Source of the DNA: Sulfurovum sp.
GTDB lineage: Bacteria > Campylobacterota > Campylobacteria > Campylobacterales > Sulfurovaceae
Assembly (NCBI GenBank): GCA_027062365.1
Contig: JAMOTK010000015.1
Span: 1 to 56,334 of the forward strand
DNA length: 56,334 bases
Direction: 5' to 3'
The translations under genes and the position numbers were made by a program. The notes beneath the pieces are model-generated. The model searched no databases, was not told where the DNA came from, and saw only the letters and a program-made list of their open reading frames with translations. Shown here piece after piece: positions 45,055 to 54,378 of the stretch. How positions within the stretch are numbered: the stretch's first letter is position 1; each line of letters opens with the position of its first letter.

Positions 45055-45856
45055 CTTCGTCCTTTTGAATTTTATCCAATTTTATCTCTGGAAACATCGC
45101 AGAACGTGTACCCTCAATAGCCTTGGTTTTAGAACCTTTTACCGTATAGACAAAAGATATTTTGGCTTTGTCTGTACTGTTTTTATTGGCTCTATGAAGA
45201 AGCAAAGAGTGAAAGAGTACCACATCTCCTTGCTCTAGCGTTGTCGATGTCTTCGTAGCAATTATCTTTTGATTGGCTTTATACGTCTGTGAGAAATACT
45301 CTTTTTCATCAAATTGTGCTAAGCTAAACGTCATAGTATGGCTACGAGGGATAAACTCCAACACCCCATTGGCAGAAGACTCACCACCTAGTGCTAACCA
45401 AATACTTACTAAATTATCATCAGAATATCGCCAATAGCGTCTGTCTTGATGCCACGCCGTGGGGCTACTACTATGAGGCATCTTTGTCATGATAGAGTTG
45501 TGATGTCCTGTCGTAATGACCACATCATCTTCTAAGATTTGTTGTAAGATAGGACGTATCTTTTTATCTTCCATCCATGCTTTAAACAATACATCCCGTT
45601 GATATACTTGACGCAAACGGCGTACCGTAGGCTCTTGTGAATGCCTACTCTGACTTGTATAGTCACTCACCTGTGTACGATACTCTTTACTGCGTGTATC
45701 ATAGCCTATTTCTGTCTCTATAGGCTCTATCTTCTTATCCAAATGCTCTTGTGCGATTTTCAAGAGTGCCTCACATCGAGAGGTATCGACAAAATGACGC
45801 AAAATGATAAAGCCCTCTTTGTGAAATTGTGCCAATTCTTGCTCTGTGAGTGTCAT
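45044..45856 (-). CDS. Phytanoyl-CoA dioxygenase family protein
   Basis: The 270-residue Fe(II)/2-oxoglutarate-type oxygenase has the iron facial triad His136 and Asp138 (TAWHQDRRYWRY) and probably His221 in LFHSLLLHRANKNST. The middle VSIWLALGGESSANGVLEFIPRSH is a PhyH signature. The substrate is unknown; PhyH proteins hydroxylate many small molecules. Overlap with addA suggests cotranscription rather than shared function. Confidence 0.75.
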   Translation of the reverse strand: MTLTEQELAQFHKEGFIILRHFVDTSRCEALLKIAQEHLDKKIEPIETEIGYDTRSKEYRTQVSDYTSQSRHSQEPTVRRLRQVYQRDVLFKAWMEDKKIRPILQQILEDDVVITTGHHNSIMTKMPHSSSPTAWHQDRRYWRYSDDNLVSIWLALGGESSANGVLEFIPRSHTMTFSLAQFDEKEYFSQTYKANQKIIATKTSTTLEQGDVVLFHSLLLHRANKNSTDKAKISFVYTVKGSKTKAIEGTRSAMFPEIKLDKIQKDEDAI

Positions 45857-45885
45857 AAAGGTATCTTTATATTAAGTTGTGAAAA

Positions 45886-46227
45886 TTATAGCGTAACATT
45901 CTCTATAAAATCCACTTCATCATGACGAATAATCAAAGCATCAATACAAAATGCCATATCTATATTCTTCATTTTGATATAATACTGTGCTGAATTAATC
46001 ACTTTTCGTAATTTGGAAGGACTTAGATTATAAATAGGGTCAAAGTCAGCTCTACCTGATTTGACTTCCACAAAATGCAAAACATCATCACGCGTAGCAA
46101 TAATATCCAACTCCCCCATCTTCCTAGCAAAATAATTACGTTCCAAAATCACAAACCCCTCTTGCTCCAAAAACAAAGTAGCCAAAGCTTCACTCTCATC
46201 ACCAAAGATTTTGGGTAATTCTCTCAT
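45886..46227 (-). CDS. UPF0102 (YraN) family putative endonuclease
   Basis: The 113-residue protein has the YraN order: GDESEALATLFLEQEGFVIL, then a nuclease-like MGELDIIATRDDVLHFVEVKSG with Glu39, Asp41, Glu54 and Lys56. YraN proteins resemble Holliday-junction resolvases but activity is little shown. No ribosome site is visible at the ATG. Confidence 0.82.
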   Translation of the reverse strand: MRELPKIFGDESEALATLFLEQEGFVILERNYFARKMGELDIIATRDDVLHFVEVKSGRADFDPIYNLSPSKLRKVINSAQYYIKMKNIDMAFCIDALIIRHDEVDFIENVTL

Positions 46228-46388
46228 AATTGTAAAAATTCTGATTTCATAGGTACTCCTAGTAGTAAAAGTATAACATTTAGTAATTAAAAATAGAATA
46301 GATAACTACTATCTCAAACTTGCTTTGCTATACTTGGGGTTAAATAAATAGTCATGTTCCCAAATATATTAATTTCAAGGACAGTAAA

Positions 46389-47147
46389 ATGAATACGTTA
46401 AGTCAAGAAAGTAGTGGATATTTTATAAATAGTAAGAAAATATTTCAAAATGGGCATACATTCAAAGATAAGACTATTGATAAAGTTTTTGAGTTTGCAT
46501 ACGCAATGACTTTTGGAGAGGGAGAACATAGAGACCATAGAACGGGTGGTACTATGAACAGAAAGAAAGGTCAGATATTTATTAATACATTCCAAGGTAA
46601 GTTGTCAGAATTAGGTGTATATAACACTTTCTTTCAAAGTAATCAAGAAGCGTATGCTAAGTTGTCTAAACCTGATTTTGAGGTGTATGGATTAGGCGAA
46701 TGGGATGATAGCGATATAGCACTTGATGAGATAAAGTTTTCTGTTAAATCAACTAAATTTTATGGTAATTTATTGTTACTAGAGACAAAAGATTGGAGTA
46801 AAAAAGGAGAATATCTTCCTAATCTAAATACAGATAAAAATTGTATTTATCATTATTTTGTATTGGTTAGAATAAAACCTGATGGTGAAAAGATGATGAG
46901 TCGCAATAGATTGTTATATTCAAATGATATAAACAAAGAACAGTTATACTCTCTTATAAAATCAGAAAAATGGGAATATGATGTTCCTGGGTATATTACC
47001 AATGATGATTTAAAATCTTTAATAGGCAATAATTTTATACTTCCACAGAAGTCTTTATTAAATGGTAAAATCCCAATGGATGCTGAAAATTATTATATTC
47101 AAAGTGGGGATATGAGAGATTTTTCTGAATTAATTAAAACCTTTTAA
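46389..47147 (+). CDS. Type II restriction endonuclease, system 2
   Basis: The 252-residue protein contains a PD-(D/E)XK core: KPDFEVYGLG (Pro95-Asp96) and 20 residues later IKFSVKSTKFYG with Lys120. Downstream segments are basic and aromatic. AAGGA precedes the ATG and a TATACT box lies at about 46330. It ends inside the 3' end of the convergent methyltransferase gene (18-base overlap). Type II assignment rests on the motif plus the adjacent methyltransferase; the site is unknown. Confidence 0.72.
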   Translation: MNTLSQESSGYFINSKKIFQNGHTFKDKTIDKVFEFAYAMTFGEGEHRDHRTGGTMNRKKGQIFINTFQGKLSELGVYNTFFQSNQEAYAKLSKPDFEVYGLGEWDDSDIALDEIKFSVKSTKFYGNLLLLETKDWSKKGEYLPNLNTDKNCIYHYFVLVRIKPDGEKMMSRNRLLYSNDINKEQLYSLIKSEKWEYDVPGYITNDDLKSLIGNNFILPQKSLLNGKIPMDAENYYIQSGDMRDFSELIKTF

Positions 47148-48149
47148 AACCCTCTCCATCTCCCTAGCAAAATAATAAACCCCCACAGCAGGGACGGCAT
47201 TACCAATTTGTCGTCTAACCTCTGTATTGCTTCCCTTAAAAATTAAATCATCGGGAAAGGCTTGTAGTCTTGCTCTTTCTCTGTTGCTTAATGCTCGTGG
47301 TTCTTCGTAGTGATATGTCCATGTGCCTCCTCCTCCACTTGCTAAGACTGTGTAGGCAGGTTTGTTTCTATCTAGTTTTCTGTAGATGTTTGACATTCTT
47401 CCTTTTACTGCTAATTCTGGGGGTAGGTCTTTGAAGTTTCCACCCTCTGGAATGGCTCTGAGTTTTGCTGTGGTCGTGGGTAATTGTTTGATAAAATTGT
47501 GATTGATACATTTGGTATTGAGGTTTTCAAAGGCTTCTTGGCTTGTGATGTGTTTGTCTTTGTGTGTGGGTTTTGGTAGTTGGAATTCTTCTTTTATATC
47601 ATCTCTTACACCGATGAACAGTACCCTTTGGCGAAGTTGTGGCACTCCATAATTTGCGAAATTGACTAAATGTACTTGTAAAGTATAGCCAGTATCTTCA
47701 AATCTTTTGGTAATGATTTTAATCGCTTCGCCTTTGTTAGCTGATAAAATGCCTTTGACATTTTCGGCTAAAAAGACTTTGGGTCGCAAGACTTCTACAA
47801 AGTTTACAAAATTTTCATAAAGTTTTCCATTGATGTCATCTTGTAAACCAATTTGTTTCCCTACGATTGAGAAAGTGACGCAAGGGAAACCTCCCAAAAG
47901 TACATCATAATTTTCGTCTTTAAAGTCATTGGGGTTTACTTTTGTGATGTCTTCATTAAGTATTTGGGTATCTTTAAAATATTTATTATCATGTTTGAGT
48001 GTTTCACAAGCGTGAGGGTTTATCTCTAGGGCTTTGCTTGTTGTAAAGTTGAGTTTGGGATAGTGAGTGCCTAAGAAATTGAAATCGCCATGAAAGCCAA
48101 TATCTAAGCCTCCTGCTCCTGTGAATGTTGAAAAAATTTTGAAACTCAT
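47130..48149 (-). CDS. DNA (cytosine-5) methyltransferase, type II system 2
   Basis: The 339-residue enzyme shows motif I TFTGAGGLDIGF, motif IV GGFPCVTFSIVG with catalytic Cys90, motif VI LAENVKG, motif VIII QLRQRVLFIGV, and IX/X ALSNRERARLQAFPDD and RRQIGNAVPAVG. The residue after PC is Val rather than Gln. AAAGG precedes the ATG. It is tail-to-tail with the nuclease gene and divergent from the DUF6471 gene. Confidence 0.92.
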   Translation of the reverse strand: MSFKIFSTFTGAGGLDIGFHGDFNFLGTHYPKLNFTTSKALEINPHACETLKHDNKYFKDTQILNEDITKVNPNDFKDENYDVLLGGFPCVTFSIVGKQIGLQDDINGKLYENFVNFVEVLRPKVFLAENVKGILSANKGEAIKIITKRFEDTGYTLQVHLVNFANYGVPQLRQRVLFIGVRDDIKEEFQLPKPTHKDKHITSQEAFENLNTKCINHNFIKQLPTTTAKLRAIPEGGNFKDLPPELAVKGRMSNIYRKLDRNKPAYTVLASGGGGTWTYHYEEPRALSNRERARLQAFPDDLIFKGSNTEVRRQIGNAVPAVGVYYFAREMERVLKGFN

Positions 48150-48205
48150 GTAAAGACCTTTAATATAGTAAAAAATAAGTTTAATTGTATCATATTAGCA
48201 GCGTT

Positions 48206-48235
48206 TTGTCAAGATAAAATTTTATGTGCTATAAT
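48206..48235 (+). promoter_or_regulatory. Promoter of the DUF6471-miaA unit
   Basis: TTGTCA (48206-48211) and TATAAT (48230-48235) are 18 bases apart, one of the few promoters here with a recognisable -35 box. It lies in the divergent gap to the methyltransferase gene. Confidence 0.6.
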
Positions 48236-48262
48236 TTTACAATTTTGAAGAAAAGAGAAGCA

Positions 48263-48481
48263 ATGAAAGAAAAAGCAAAAGAGATAATCAATAGAGAACT
48301 CAAAAAAAGAAATATTAATTATCCTAAATTATCTGCATTGATGGCAGAAAAAGGGTATGAGTATACAGCCAATACGATTAGGACAAAAATTCATCGTGGT
48401 TCTTTTTCTTTTGTTTTTTTATTAGAAGTTTGTGATAGTTTAAATATAGATATAGTTTGTTTAGAAAAAAGTAAAAGATGA
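48263..48481 (+). CDS. DUF6471 small putative regulator
   Basis: From the ATG at 48263 the product is 72 residues: INRELKKRNINYPKLSALMAEKGYEYTANTIRTKIHRGSF in sections is the DUF6471 pattern, a compact helical domain that resembles a helix-turn-helix (LSALMAEKG, TIRTKIHRG). The frame extends to 48224, but that start would precede the likely transcription start. It sits where a controller gene of a restriction system would be, yet its stop overlaps the miaA start (ATGA). Confidence 0.65.
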   Translation: MKEKAKEIINRELKKRNINYPKLSALMAEKGYEYTANTIRTKIHRGSFSFVFLLEVCDSLNIDIVCLEKSKR

Positions 48482-49377
48482 AAACCATTAAACAACTAGC
48501 CATCATCGGCTCTACAGCTTCGGGGAAGACTTCGCTTTCTATCAAATTAGCACACAAGATAAATGCCCATATCCTCTCTCTTGACTCTTTGGCTATTTAT
48601 AAAGAGATAGATATAGTCTCTGCCAAACCTAGTATGAAAGAGCGTGATACTATCCGACACTTTGGGCTAGATATGATACTTCCTAATGAAAATTTTGATG
48701 TAAGTACGTTTATCAAGCTCTATCATGAAGTCTATGCACACTGCCAAAAAGAAGGAAAAAACCTCATCATCGTAGGGGGGACAAGCTTCTATCTAAAGAT
48801 GCTCATAGAAGGCATAAGCCAAATCCCCACGATAAGCCAATCTACCCAAGACCTCTGTAGTAGTCACTTGCAAAACCTAGAAAAAACCTATCAATGGCTC
48901 TCATCTTTAGACCCACACTATATGTCAAGTATCGCCTCAAAAGACCGATACCGTATAGAAAAAGCCCTACAACTCTACCTACAAACCTCTCTTATCCCCA
49001 CAGAGTACTTTAGACAAAACCCTCCTAAGCCTACTATCACAGCCCCTCTTCCCATCTATCAGATAGTATGGGAGAGAGAGCAGTTACGCCAACGTATTAG
49101 CCAACGTAGCCATATCATGCTAAAGCAAGGACTCATAGACGAGATATGTATGCTAGAAAAAAAATACACACGTACCCCAAACTGTATGAAATCCATAGGT
49201 ATCAAAGAAACCTTAGCCTATCTCGATGGAAAATACGATAAAAAGACCCTCATAGAAAAGATAAGTACCAACACAGCCCGTCTAGCCAAAAGACAAACCA
49301 CCTTTAATAACAGTCAATTTAAGATACTTAATAAAGGGAGTTTAGAAGAGTTTGAGAGGGTGTTACTCATGAGATAA
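48478..49377 (+). CDS. miaA: tRNA dimethylallyltransferase
   Basis: The 299-residue enzyme adds dimethylallyl to A37 of tRNAs reading U-starting codons. It has the P-loop GSTASGKTSLSIKLA (11-18), SLDSLAIYKEIDIVSAKPS, VGGTSFYLKMLIEG and a C-terminal TNTARLAKRQTTFN. Slightly short but complete. Its ATG overlaps the DUF6471 stop. Confidence 0.93.
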   Translation: MKTIKQLAIIGSTASGKTSLSIKLAHKINAHILSLDSLAIYKEIDIVSAKPSMKERDTIRHFGLDMILPNENFDVSTFIKLYHEVYAHCQKEGKNLIIVGGTSFYLKMLIEGISQIPTISQSTQDLCSSHLQNLEKTYQWLSSLDPHYMSSIASKDRYRIEKALQLYLQTSLIPTEYFRQNPPKPTITAPLPIYQIVWEREQLRQRISQRSHIMLKQGLIDEICMLEKKYTRTPNCMKSIGIKETLAYLDGKYDKKTLIEKISTNTARLAKRQTTFNNSQFKILNKGSLEEFERVLLMR

Positions 49378-49383
49378 AGGGTA

Positions 49384-51117
49384 TTAGACCCTAAATCCCA
49401 TACTCTTCGCACCATCAAAGCTAGAGCCTAATTCTTTTTCTATTTCTTCTAAAAAATCTTTGTTTTCAAAGACAGATTCTTCTCTTACGGCTACTTTGTA
49501 GGCTGTATTTTTGATGATGAGATTGATTTGTCCTCCTGTGAGTTCGTGTTTGGATAATTCGCTCATGTCAAAACCTTCTTCATAGTCTGCATTTTCTGGT
49601 AGCATGAACTTCCAAAGGTGTAGGCGTTGTTTTTTGCGAGGTTTTTTGAACTCTATTTTGTAATTAAAACGGCGTGAAAATGCCTTGTCTATATTGCCCA
49701 ACAAATTGGTCGTAGCAATGAGAATGCCTTCAAATTTTTCTATCTGCTCTAAGAATATATTTTGCATTTGATTGTGCATTTTATCGGCTGAACTTCCTGC
49801 CCCTTCGCTTCTGCTTGACAAAAATTGGTCGGCTTCATTGAGAAGTAAAACAGGGTCAACTTTGGCTTTGGTACTTAGCTCTTTAAAATCATCAAATATC
49901 TTGCGTACATTCTTTTCACTCTCTCCTACATACATCGACAATATCTTAGAACAATCAAAAGACAAGATAGGACGGTTAAGCGTTTTGGCTAGGCTCATCG
50001 CTGTCATAGTCTTGCCTGTCCCTGCGGCACCATAAAAGATAATACGAGCATCAATGCCTTTGCGTTTGTCTTTGATACCCCATGCTTTGAGCTTTTTGAA
50101 AACTTCTTTATCTACTTGTTTGATGACATTGTTGAGTGTTTCTCGTGTTTTGGGGTGCAATACCACATCATCCAAATTGGTAGTAGGTTTGAGATATTCA
50201 AAGATGTCTTGGTCTTCTATGAGTTCGCCTAACTTTAGTTTGGCTACTTTCTTTTTTTTCTTTGGGTGGATGATACGTTGCATCACATCATCTTCTAAGT
50301 AAAACGAACGGCTAATACCTCCAAACATATTGAGTACCTCTTCATACTCTATGATATTATCGGTAATAAGCTTCGCCCCATCTTCTAATAAGGCACGGTT
50401 TTTTATCTTTTCGTACTCATCAAAACTAATCAGTTCTATGAGGGTATTCATATCTCTAAACTGCCCTTCTCCTCCTGAGTATTCTTCTTTGAGAAGTGCC
50501 AAAAAGATACGCTTTTCTTTCTCATCCAAGCCTTTTTCTTTAAAAAACTCTTCTACCACGATAGGGGTAGTAGTTATCTTGATACGCTCTTCTATACGTG
50601 TGCTAAGGAGTGTGAGTTTGTTTTTGAGTCGTCCTATACTCAACGAATTATCTGCGAGTCCTTGCTTAAAAGTGGCTATCTTATGCAACAAAGCCACCAT
50701 ATCAAACTGATCTTGCAAATATTCCAAATGGTCAGTATAGGGCTTCACTTCTGGCAAAAATATCTCCAAAGACCCCTCTTCTAACAAACGAAGCAAAGAG
50801 ACACTCGGAGTCACAGAAGTAGATAAAATCTCTAGATTAGAAGACTCATGGGCTTTGATTTGTCCAAAGCTCACTTGTATCAGCCACCCTAAATCCAGTA
50901 GGTTTTTAAGAACTCCTAGCTTTTGTAGATAGAGATAATCATCCGAAGGAAAGTTATCTTTAAGTATCTCCAAAACAGAGAGTTCTTCTATCCCTGATAC
51001 ATAGCGTTTACAGATATATTGTATCAATTTGGCTTCTTCTTTGGTACATTTGAGATGTTCAAAGATACCTGCTTTACGCACATCTTTTGTTTCGATAAAT
51101 TCAATAAGGTGTTTCAA
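49384..51117 (-). CDS. AAA ATPase with N-terminal helical region
   Basis: From a TTG at 51117 with AGGA 6 bases before it, the product is 577 residues. The N-terminal 300 residues are helical, without a recognised domain. The AAA module has Walker A FYGAAGTGKT (about 361-370), a Walker B with Asn in place of the first Asp (LLLNEADQF, about 424-432), sensor ATTN and arginine-finger region FSRRFNYKIEF. The NEAD form occurs in a family of Cdc48-like bacterial ATPases. The frame opens earlier at 51159 but that would lie before or at the transcription start. Client unknown. Confidence 0.75.
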   Translation of the reverse strand: MKHLIEFIETKDVRKAGIFEHLKCTKEEAKLIQYICKRYVSGIEELSVLEILKDNFPSDDYLYLQKLGVLKNLLDLGWLIQVSFGQIKAHESSNLEILSTSVTPSVSLLRLLEEGSLEIFLPEVKPYTDHLEYLQDQFDMVALLHKIATFKQGLADNSLSIGRLKNKLTLLSTRIEERIKITTTPIVVEEFFKEKGLDEKEKRIFLALLKEEYSGGEGQFRDMNTLIELISFDEYEKIKNRALLEDGAKLITDNIIEYEEVLNMFGGISRSFYLEDDVMQRIIHPKKKKKVAKLKLGELIEDQDIFEYLKPTTNLDDVVLHPKTRETLNNVIKQVDKEVFKKLKAWGIKDKRKGIDARIIFYGAAGTGKTMTAMSLAKTLNRPILSFDCSKILSMYVGESEKNVRKIFDDFKELSTKAKVDPVLLLNEADQFLSSRSEGAGSSADKMHNQMQNIFLEQIEKFEGILIATTNLLGNIDKAFSRRFNYKIEFKKPRKKQRLHLWKFMLPENADYEEGFDMSELSKHELTGGQINLIIKNTAYKVAVREESVFENKDFLEEIEKELGSSFDGAKSMGFRV

Positions 51118-51206
51118 TGTTGTTCCTAATAGTGGTGAATGGGTAAAATAATAACACAAGTATATCGCATAGTTTGATAGAAATAAAGAGATAACCTAAA
51201 TTTAGC

Positions 51207-51212
51207 TATACT
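51207..51212 (+). promoter_or_regulatory. -10 box of ptsI (leaderless spacing)
   Basis: TATACT lies exactly 6 bases before the ATG at 51219 with no ribosome site between, so the transcript probably starts at the start codon. Confidence 0.5.
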
Positions 51213-51218
51213 TTGTCT

Positions 51219-53057
51219 ATGAAATTTTTTATAAACCTATTTTCCAAACCTATAGAAATACCCTTAACCATTACCTCTTCCAATGGGTTTCATTTGCGTC
51301 CTGTAGCACAGTTTTGTCATAGAGCAAAGAGTTTTCCTGCTAAGATAACAGCCTCCTTTCAAGGGCGTAGTGTCGATGCTAAAAATATCACTAGCCTACT
51401 CTCCCTTTCTTTAGATAAACAAGATACTGTCATCCTCAAAGCACAAGGCAAAGAGGCTCAACAAGCCATAGATAGTTTACAAGAACTCTTTTCTAATCTC
51501 ATGCAAAAAGAGACAGAGATACAAGTAGTCCAAAAAAGAGCATCCCTCTACCAACGCCCTAGCATAGAGGGGGACATTATCTACCAAGGTATCGCCATCG
51601 CTCCTCTGTATGCCTTTGAGACCACGCATACACAAGAAGAGACTACCCTCTCTTATCGTGAAGCACTCGCTCATAGTATAGATGCCCTTGAAGCGATGTA
51701 TCTCTCTAAAAATGACCAGTCCGATGCCACGATTTATCTAGCCCAAAAAGAGCTACTTATCGCACTAGGTGAACGCTGTCATACACTAGAAGCACTAGAA
51801 AACACCATAGCCATAGAGTGCCAACAGCTCAAAGGAAGTACCCTAGCATCCAAAATATCTGACTATCAAGACATCCTCCATCAAGTACAATCAGCCCTTG
51901 GGTACACAACCACGCTACTACTACCCCAAACACCCTCCATCTTGATAGCCGATGATTTACTCCCTAGCCACATAGCCTTACTCACAAAAAGCCACATACA
52001 AGGTGTTATACTTCGGCATACTTCTATCAATTCACATACCTCTATCCTACTAAGAGCGTCTGCGATACCCTCTCTCATCTTAGACGATGCACAGCTCATC
52101 CCCTCAGAAGAAGTGATACTAGACAGCTACACAGGAGAGGTTATCTTGCACCCTAGCCAAGAGGACAAACAAAAAGCCAAAGCATCTCAAAAAATCCAAC
52201 AAAGCAAAGATGCCCTCTCTTATGAAAAACGCTTTGAAAGCACTGCTACAAAAGCAGGAAAGACAATACAAGTATTTGCCAATGTGAGTGATGTAGCATC
52301 TGCGAAACATGCCAAACAAGAAGGTGCTGAGGGGATAGGACTTTTACGTTCAGAATTTCTTTTTCAGGCTATCAAACCCACACTTGAAGCACAAACCAAA
52401 GCCTATCAAGAGATTTTTGCACTTTTTGAAGATATTACTGTGCGTACCATCGATGTAGGAGGAGATAAAGCCTTACCCTATATCGATATACCCGTAGAAA
52501 AAAATCCTTTTTTAGGGGTGCGTGGCATACGCTTATGTACCACCCATCCAGAGATTATCCAAGAGCAGTTTCATGCTATATTTCTAGCCTCACAAAATAG
52601 AAAATCTACACACAACCTCAAAATCATGTTCCCTATGGTATCTACCGTTGAAGAGTTCAATAAAGCCAAAACCCTAGCCCAACACACAGCCCAAAAACAC
52701 CATATAGACATCTCTCATATAGACTTTGGTATCATGATAGAAGTCCCCTCGGTTCTCTTTCTCATTCGAGATTTTGACAAAGTAGTAGATTTTTACTCCA
52801 TCGGTACAAACGACCTCACACAATATCTTTTTGCCACAGAAAGAACCCACCCCTTACTCAAAACCGATGCCCTCTCTCCCGTCATATTCTCAGCCATCCA
52901 AAGCATCCTCACCCAAACCACCAAACCCATAAGCATCTGTGGAGAACTAGCTTCCAACCCACAAGCCATCCCCCCACTCATCACCCTAGGCATCAAAACC
53001 CTATCCGTCTCATCAAAAATGATAGCAAGAACAAAAGAGAGGGTACGAAGTGTTTAG
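51219..53057 (+). CDS. ptsI: HPr-enzyme I fusion of the phosphotransferase system
   Basis: The 612-residue protein joins HPr (about 12-95; His25 in NGFHLRPVAQF, and a Ser46-type region NITSLLSLS) to enzyme I. Enzyme I has its phospho-accepting His273 in TSINSHTSILL, then GIGLLRSEFLF, TIDVGGDKALPY, GVRGIRLC, IMIEVPSVL, IGTNDLTQY and active-site SICGELASN. All catalytic residues seem intact, so it should take phosphate from PEP. No enzyme II gene is in the window, so the target could be regulatory. The ATG is preferred over a TTG at 51213. Confidence 0.85.
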   Translation: MKFFINLFSKPIEIPLTITSSNGFHLRPVAQFCHRAKSFPAKITASFQGRSVDAKNITSLLSLSLDKQDTVILKAQGKEAQQAIDSLQELFSNLMQKETEIQVVQKRASLYQRPSIEGDIIYQGIAIAPLYAFETTHTQEETTLSYREALAHSIDALEAMYLSKNDQSDATIYLAQKELLIALGERCHTLEALENTIAIECQQLKGSTLASKISDYQDILHQVQSALGYTTTLLLPQTPSILIADDLLPSHIALLTKSHIQGVILRHTSINSHTSILLRASAIPSLILDDAQLIPSEEVILDSYTGEVILHPSQEDKQKAKASQKIQQSKDALSYEKRFESTATKAGKTIQVFANVSDVASAKHAKQEGAEGIGLLRSEFLFQAIKPTLEAQTKAYQEIFALFEDITVRTIDVGGDKALPYIDIPVEKNPFLGVRGIRLCTTHPEIIQEQFHAIFLASQNRKSTHNLKIMFPMVSTVEEFNKAKTLAQHTAQKHHIDISHIDFGIMIEVPSVLFLIRDFDKVVDFYSIGTNDLTQYLFATERTHPLLKTDALSPVIFSAIQSILTQTTKPISICGELASNPQAIPPLITLGIKTLSVSSKMIARTKERVRSV

Positions 53058-53110
53058 GTTGGTGCTTTGTAGGGGTAGATAGTATTACTTTTTTACGATT
53101 AAAAACTAAG

Positions 53111-53941
53111 CTATTTCAAATGTTTCTTTAACTCATCAAGTGAGATATTTAACTCTTTGGCTACATCTTCCACAGATAATTTAAATTTATGTATCATGGT
53201 GATAGCTGTTTTGATGATGCCTTGTGAAAGTCCTTCTGAAAGTCCTTGTGTAACACCTTCTGAAACCCACTTTTCTTTACCTCTTTCCATAGCAATTTGA
53301 TAGCTTGGTAACTCTTCTAGTTTAATATCTCTTAGCATCTCTTCTGCCTCCTTTAGGCTTTTTTGTAAGTTTCTGTTACTTGATAGGGTTTCAAGTATCA
53401 GCATATATTTTCCATGACGATGTGTATCATCTTTGGTGAGTTCTTCTAACCTTTTAAGAATATAGCTTAACACATCTAATTCACTTCTTTGTTTGAAGTC
53501 ACACAAGATACTCAATACCAAAGCATCAGGGTTATCCATCTCTAAGAACTTTTGACAGTCTATCGTATGCATATCTACTATATTATAGCTAAAATTGAGT
53601 CTTTTTTCAATAATTTCATTTTTCATAGAAAGTTTTGCTTTGCCTATATAGACTACATATTGATATACTTCTAAATTGTCAAATTTTTGTTTGATGTCTG
53701 TGTAGTATCTTAGCATTCGGTGGTGCATGGTTTTATCGTTATCATTTTGGATTTCTAGGTGAAGAATAGCTTTCTTCCCATTTACTTTACAAAGTGCTAC
53801 GATGTCAGCTTCACGCTTCTCTATCCGTTGCAACTCTTTATCCACAAATTCAATATCAGTCACTTCAAGTTCTAAAATATATTTGGCTATATCTTGGGTG
53901 ATGGTTTTGATGGTGTCTTTGGTTGTAATATCTTTTTTCAT
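53111..53941 (-). CDS. Rpn family PD-(D/E)XK nuclease
   Basis: The 276-residue protein has the Rpn/transposase_31-type core: KREADIVALCKVNGKKAILHLEIQND in parts, with Asp46 and Glu63-Ile-Gln65, then HHRMLRYYTDI. The C-terminal part has short repeats (VTQGLSEGLSQG) and a helix-turn-helix-like end SVEDVAKELNISLDELKKHL. Rpn proteins are DNA nucleases linked to recombination and phage defence. It diverges from the RHS gene. Confidence 0.8.
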   Translation of the reverse strand: MKKDITTKDTIKTITQDIAKYILELEVTDIEFVDKELQRIEKREADIVALCKVNGKKAILHLEIQNDNDKTMHHRMLRYYTDIKQKFDNLEVYQYVVYIGKAKLSMKNEIIEKRLNFSYNIVDMHTIDCQKFLEMDNPDALVLSILCDFKQRSELDVLSYILKRLEELTKDDTHRHGKYMLILETLSSNRNLQKSLKEAEEMLRDIKLEELPSYQIAMERGKEKWVSEGVTQGLSEGLSQGIIKTAITMIHKFKLSVEDVAKELNISLDELKKHLK

Positions 53942-54006
53942 AGAGTGATTATAGCGTAAGTTTTGTTGGCTTTATGTTACAATAATTTTAAAAAGGAGAA
54001 AGTGAA

Positions 54007-54378
54007 ATGAGATTTTTTAAAGCTATTTTTTTTCTCTTTATTTTGACCTTGAATCTTATTGCGAATATCCCAAGTACAAAAACAGACTTTAACAAACAAA
54101 CCACCCAATACGACACCCTCAAGCGTCTCAAAACCGTTATCTTCACAAGCTACAGTTATGATGCCCTCTCACGCGTGACAAATGAAGAGATAACAGATGA
54201 TAAAAATGGTGATTACTCTTCTAGCTACACTTACGATGAAGTGAGCAACAGAATAGAAAGTACCATAGACGGAGTGACGACACAATATGATTATGATGAT
54301 AACGATAGACTCACACAACAAGGTGGAACAATCTACAGCTATGACGACCAAGGACCCCCCCCTAAGCCAAACCCTTGA
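54007..54378 (+). pseudogene. RHS/YD-repeat protein, N-terminal fragment
   Basis: The fragment starts with a signal peptide (MRFFKAIFFLFILTLNLIA) after a strong AAAAAGGAGA site, then has YD repeats (YDALSRVTNEEI, SYTYDEVSNRIESTIDGVTTQ, YDYDDNDRLTQQG). RHS similarity stops at YSYDDQG, right before a C8 tract, and the frame closes at 54378. The rest of the gene continues from 55157 after an inserted element. The original protein would have been short for an RHS. Confidence 0.75.

Noticed and set aside
46330-46388. Controller box for the second restriction system
   Set aside because: I found no repeated palindrome in front of either the nuclease or the methyltransferase gene.
54007-54378. The 123-residue RHS ORF as an intact small protein
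   Set aside because: RHS homology resumes after the inserted transposase, so this is the 5' part of a broken gene.
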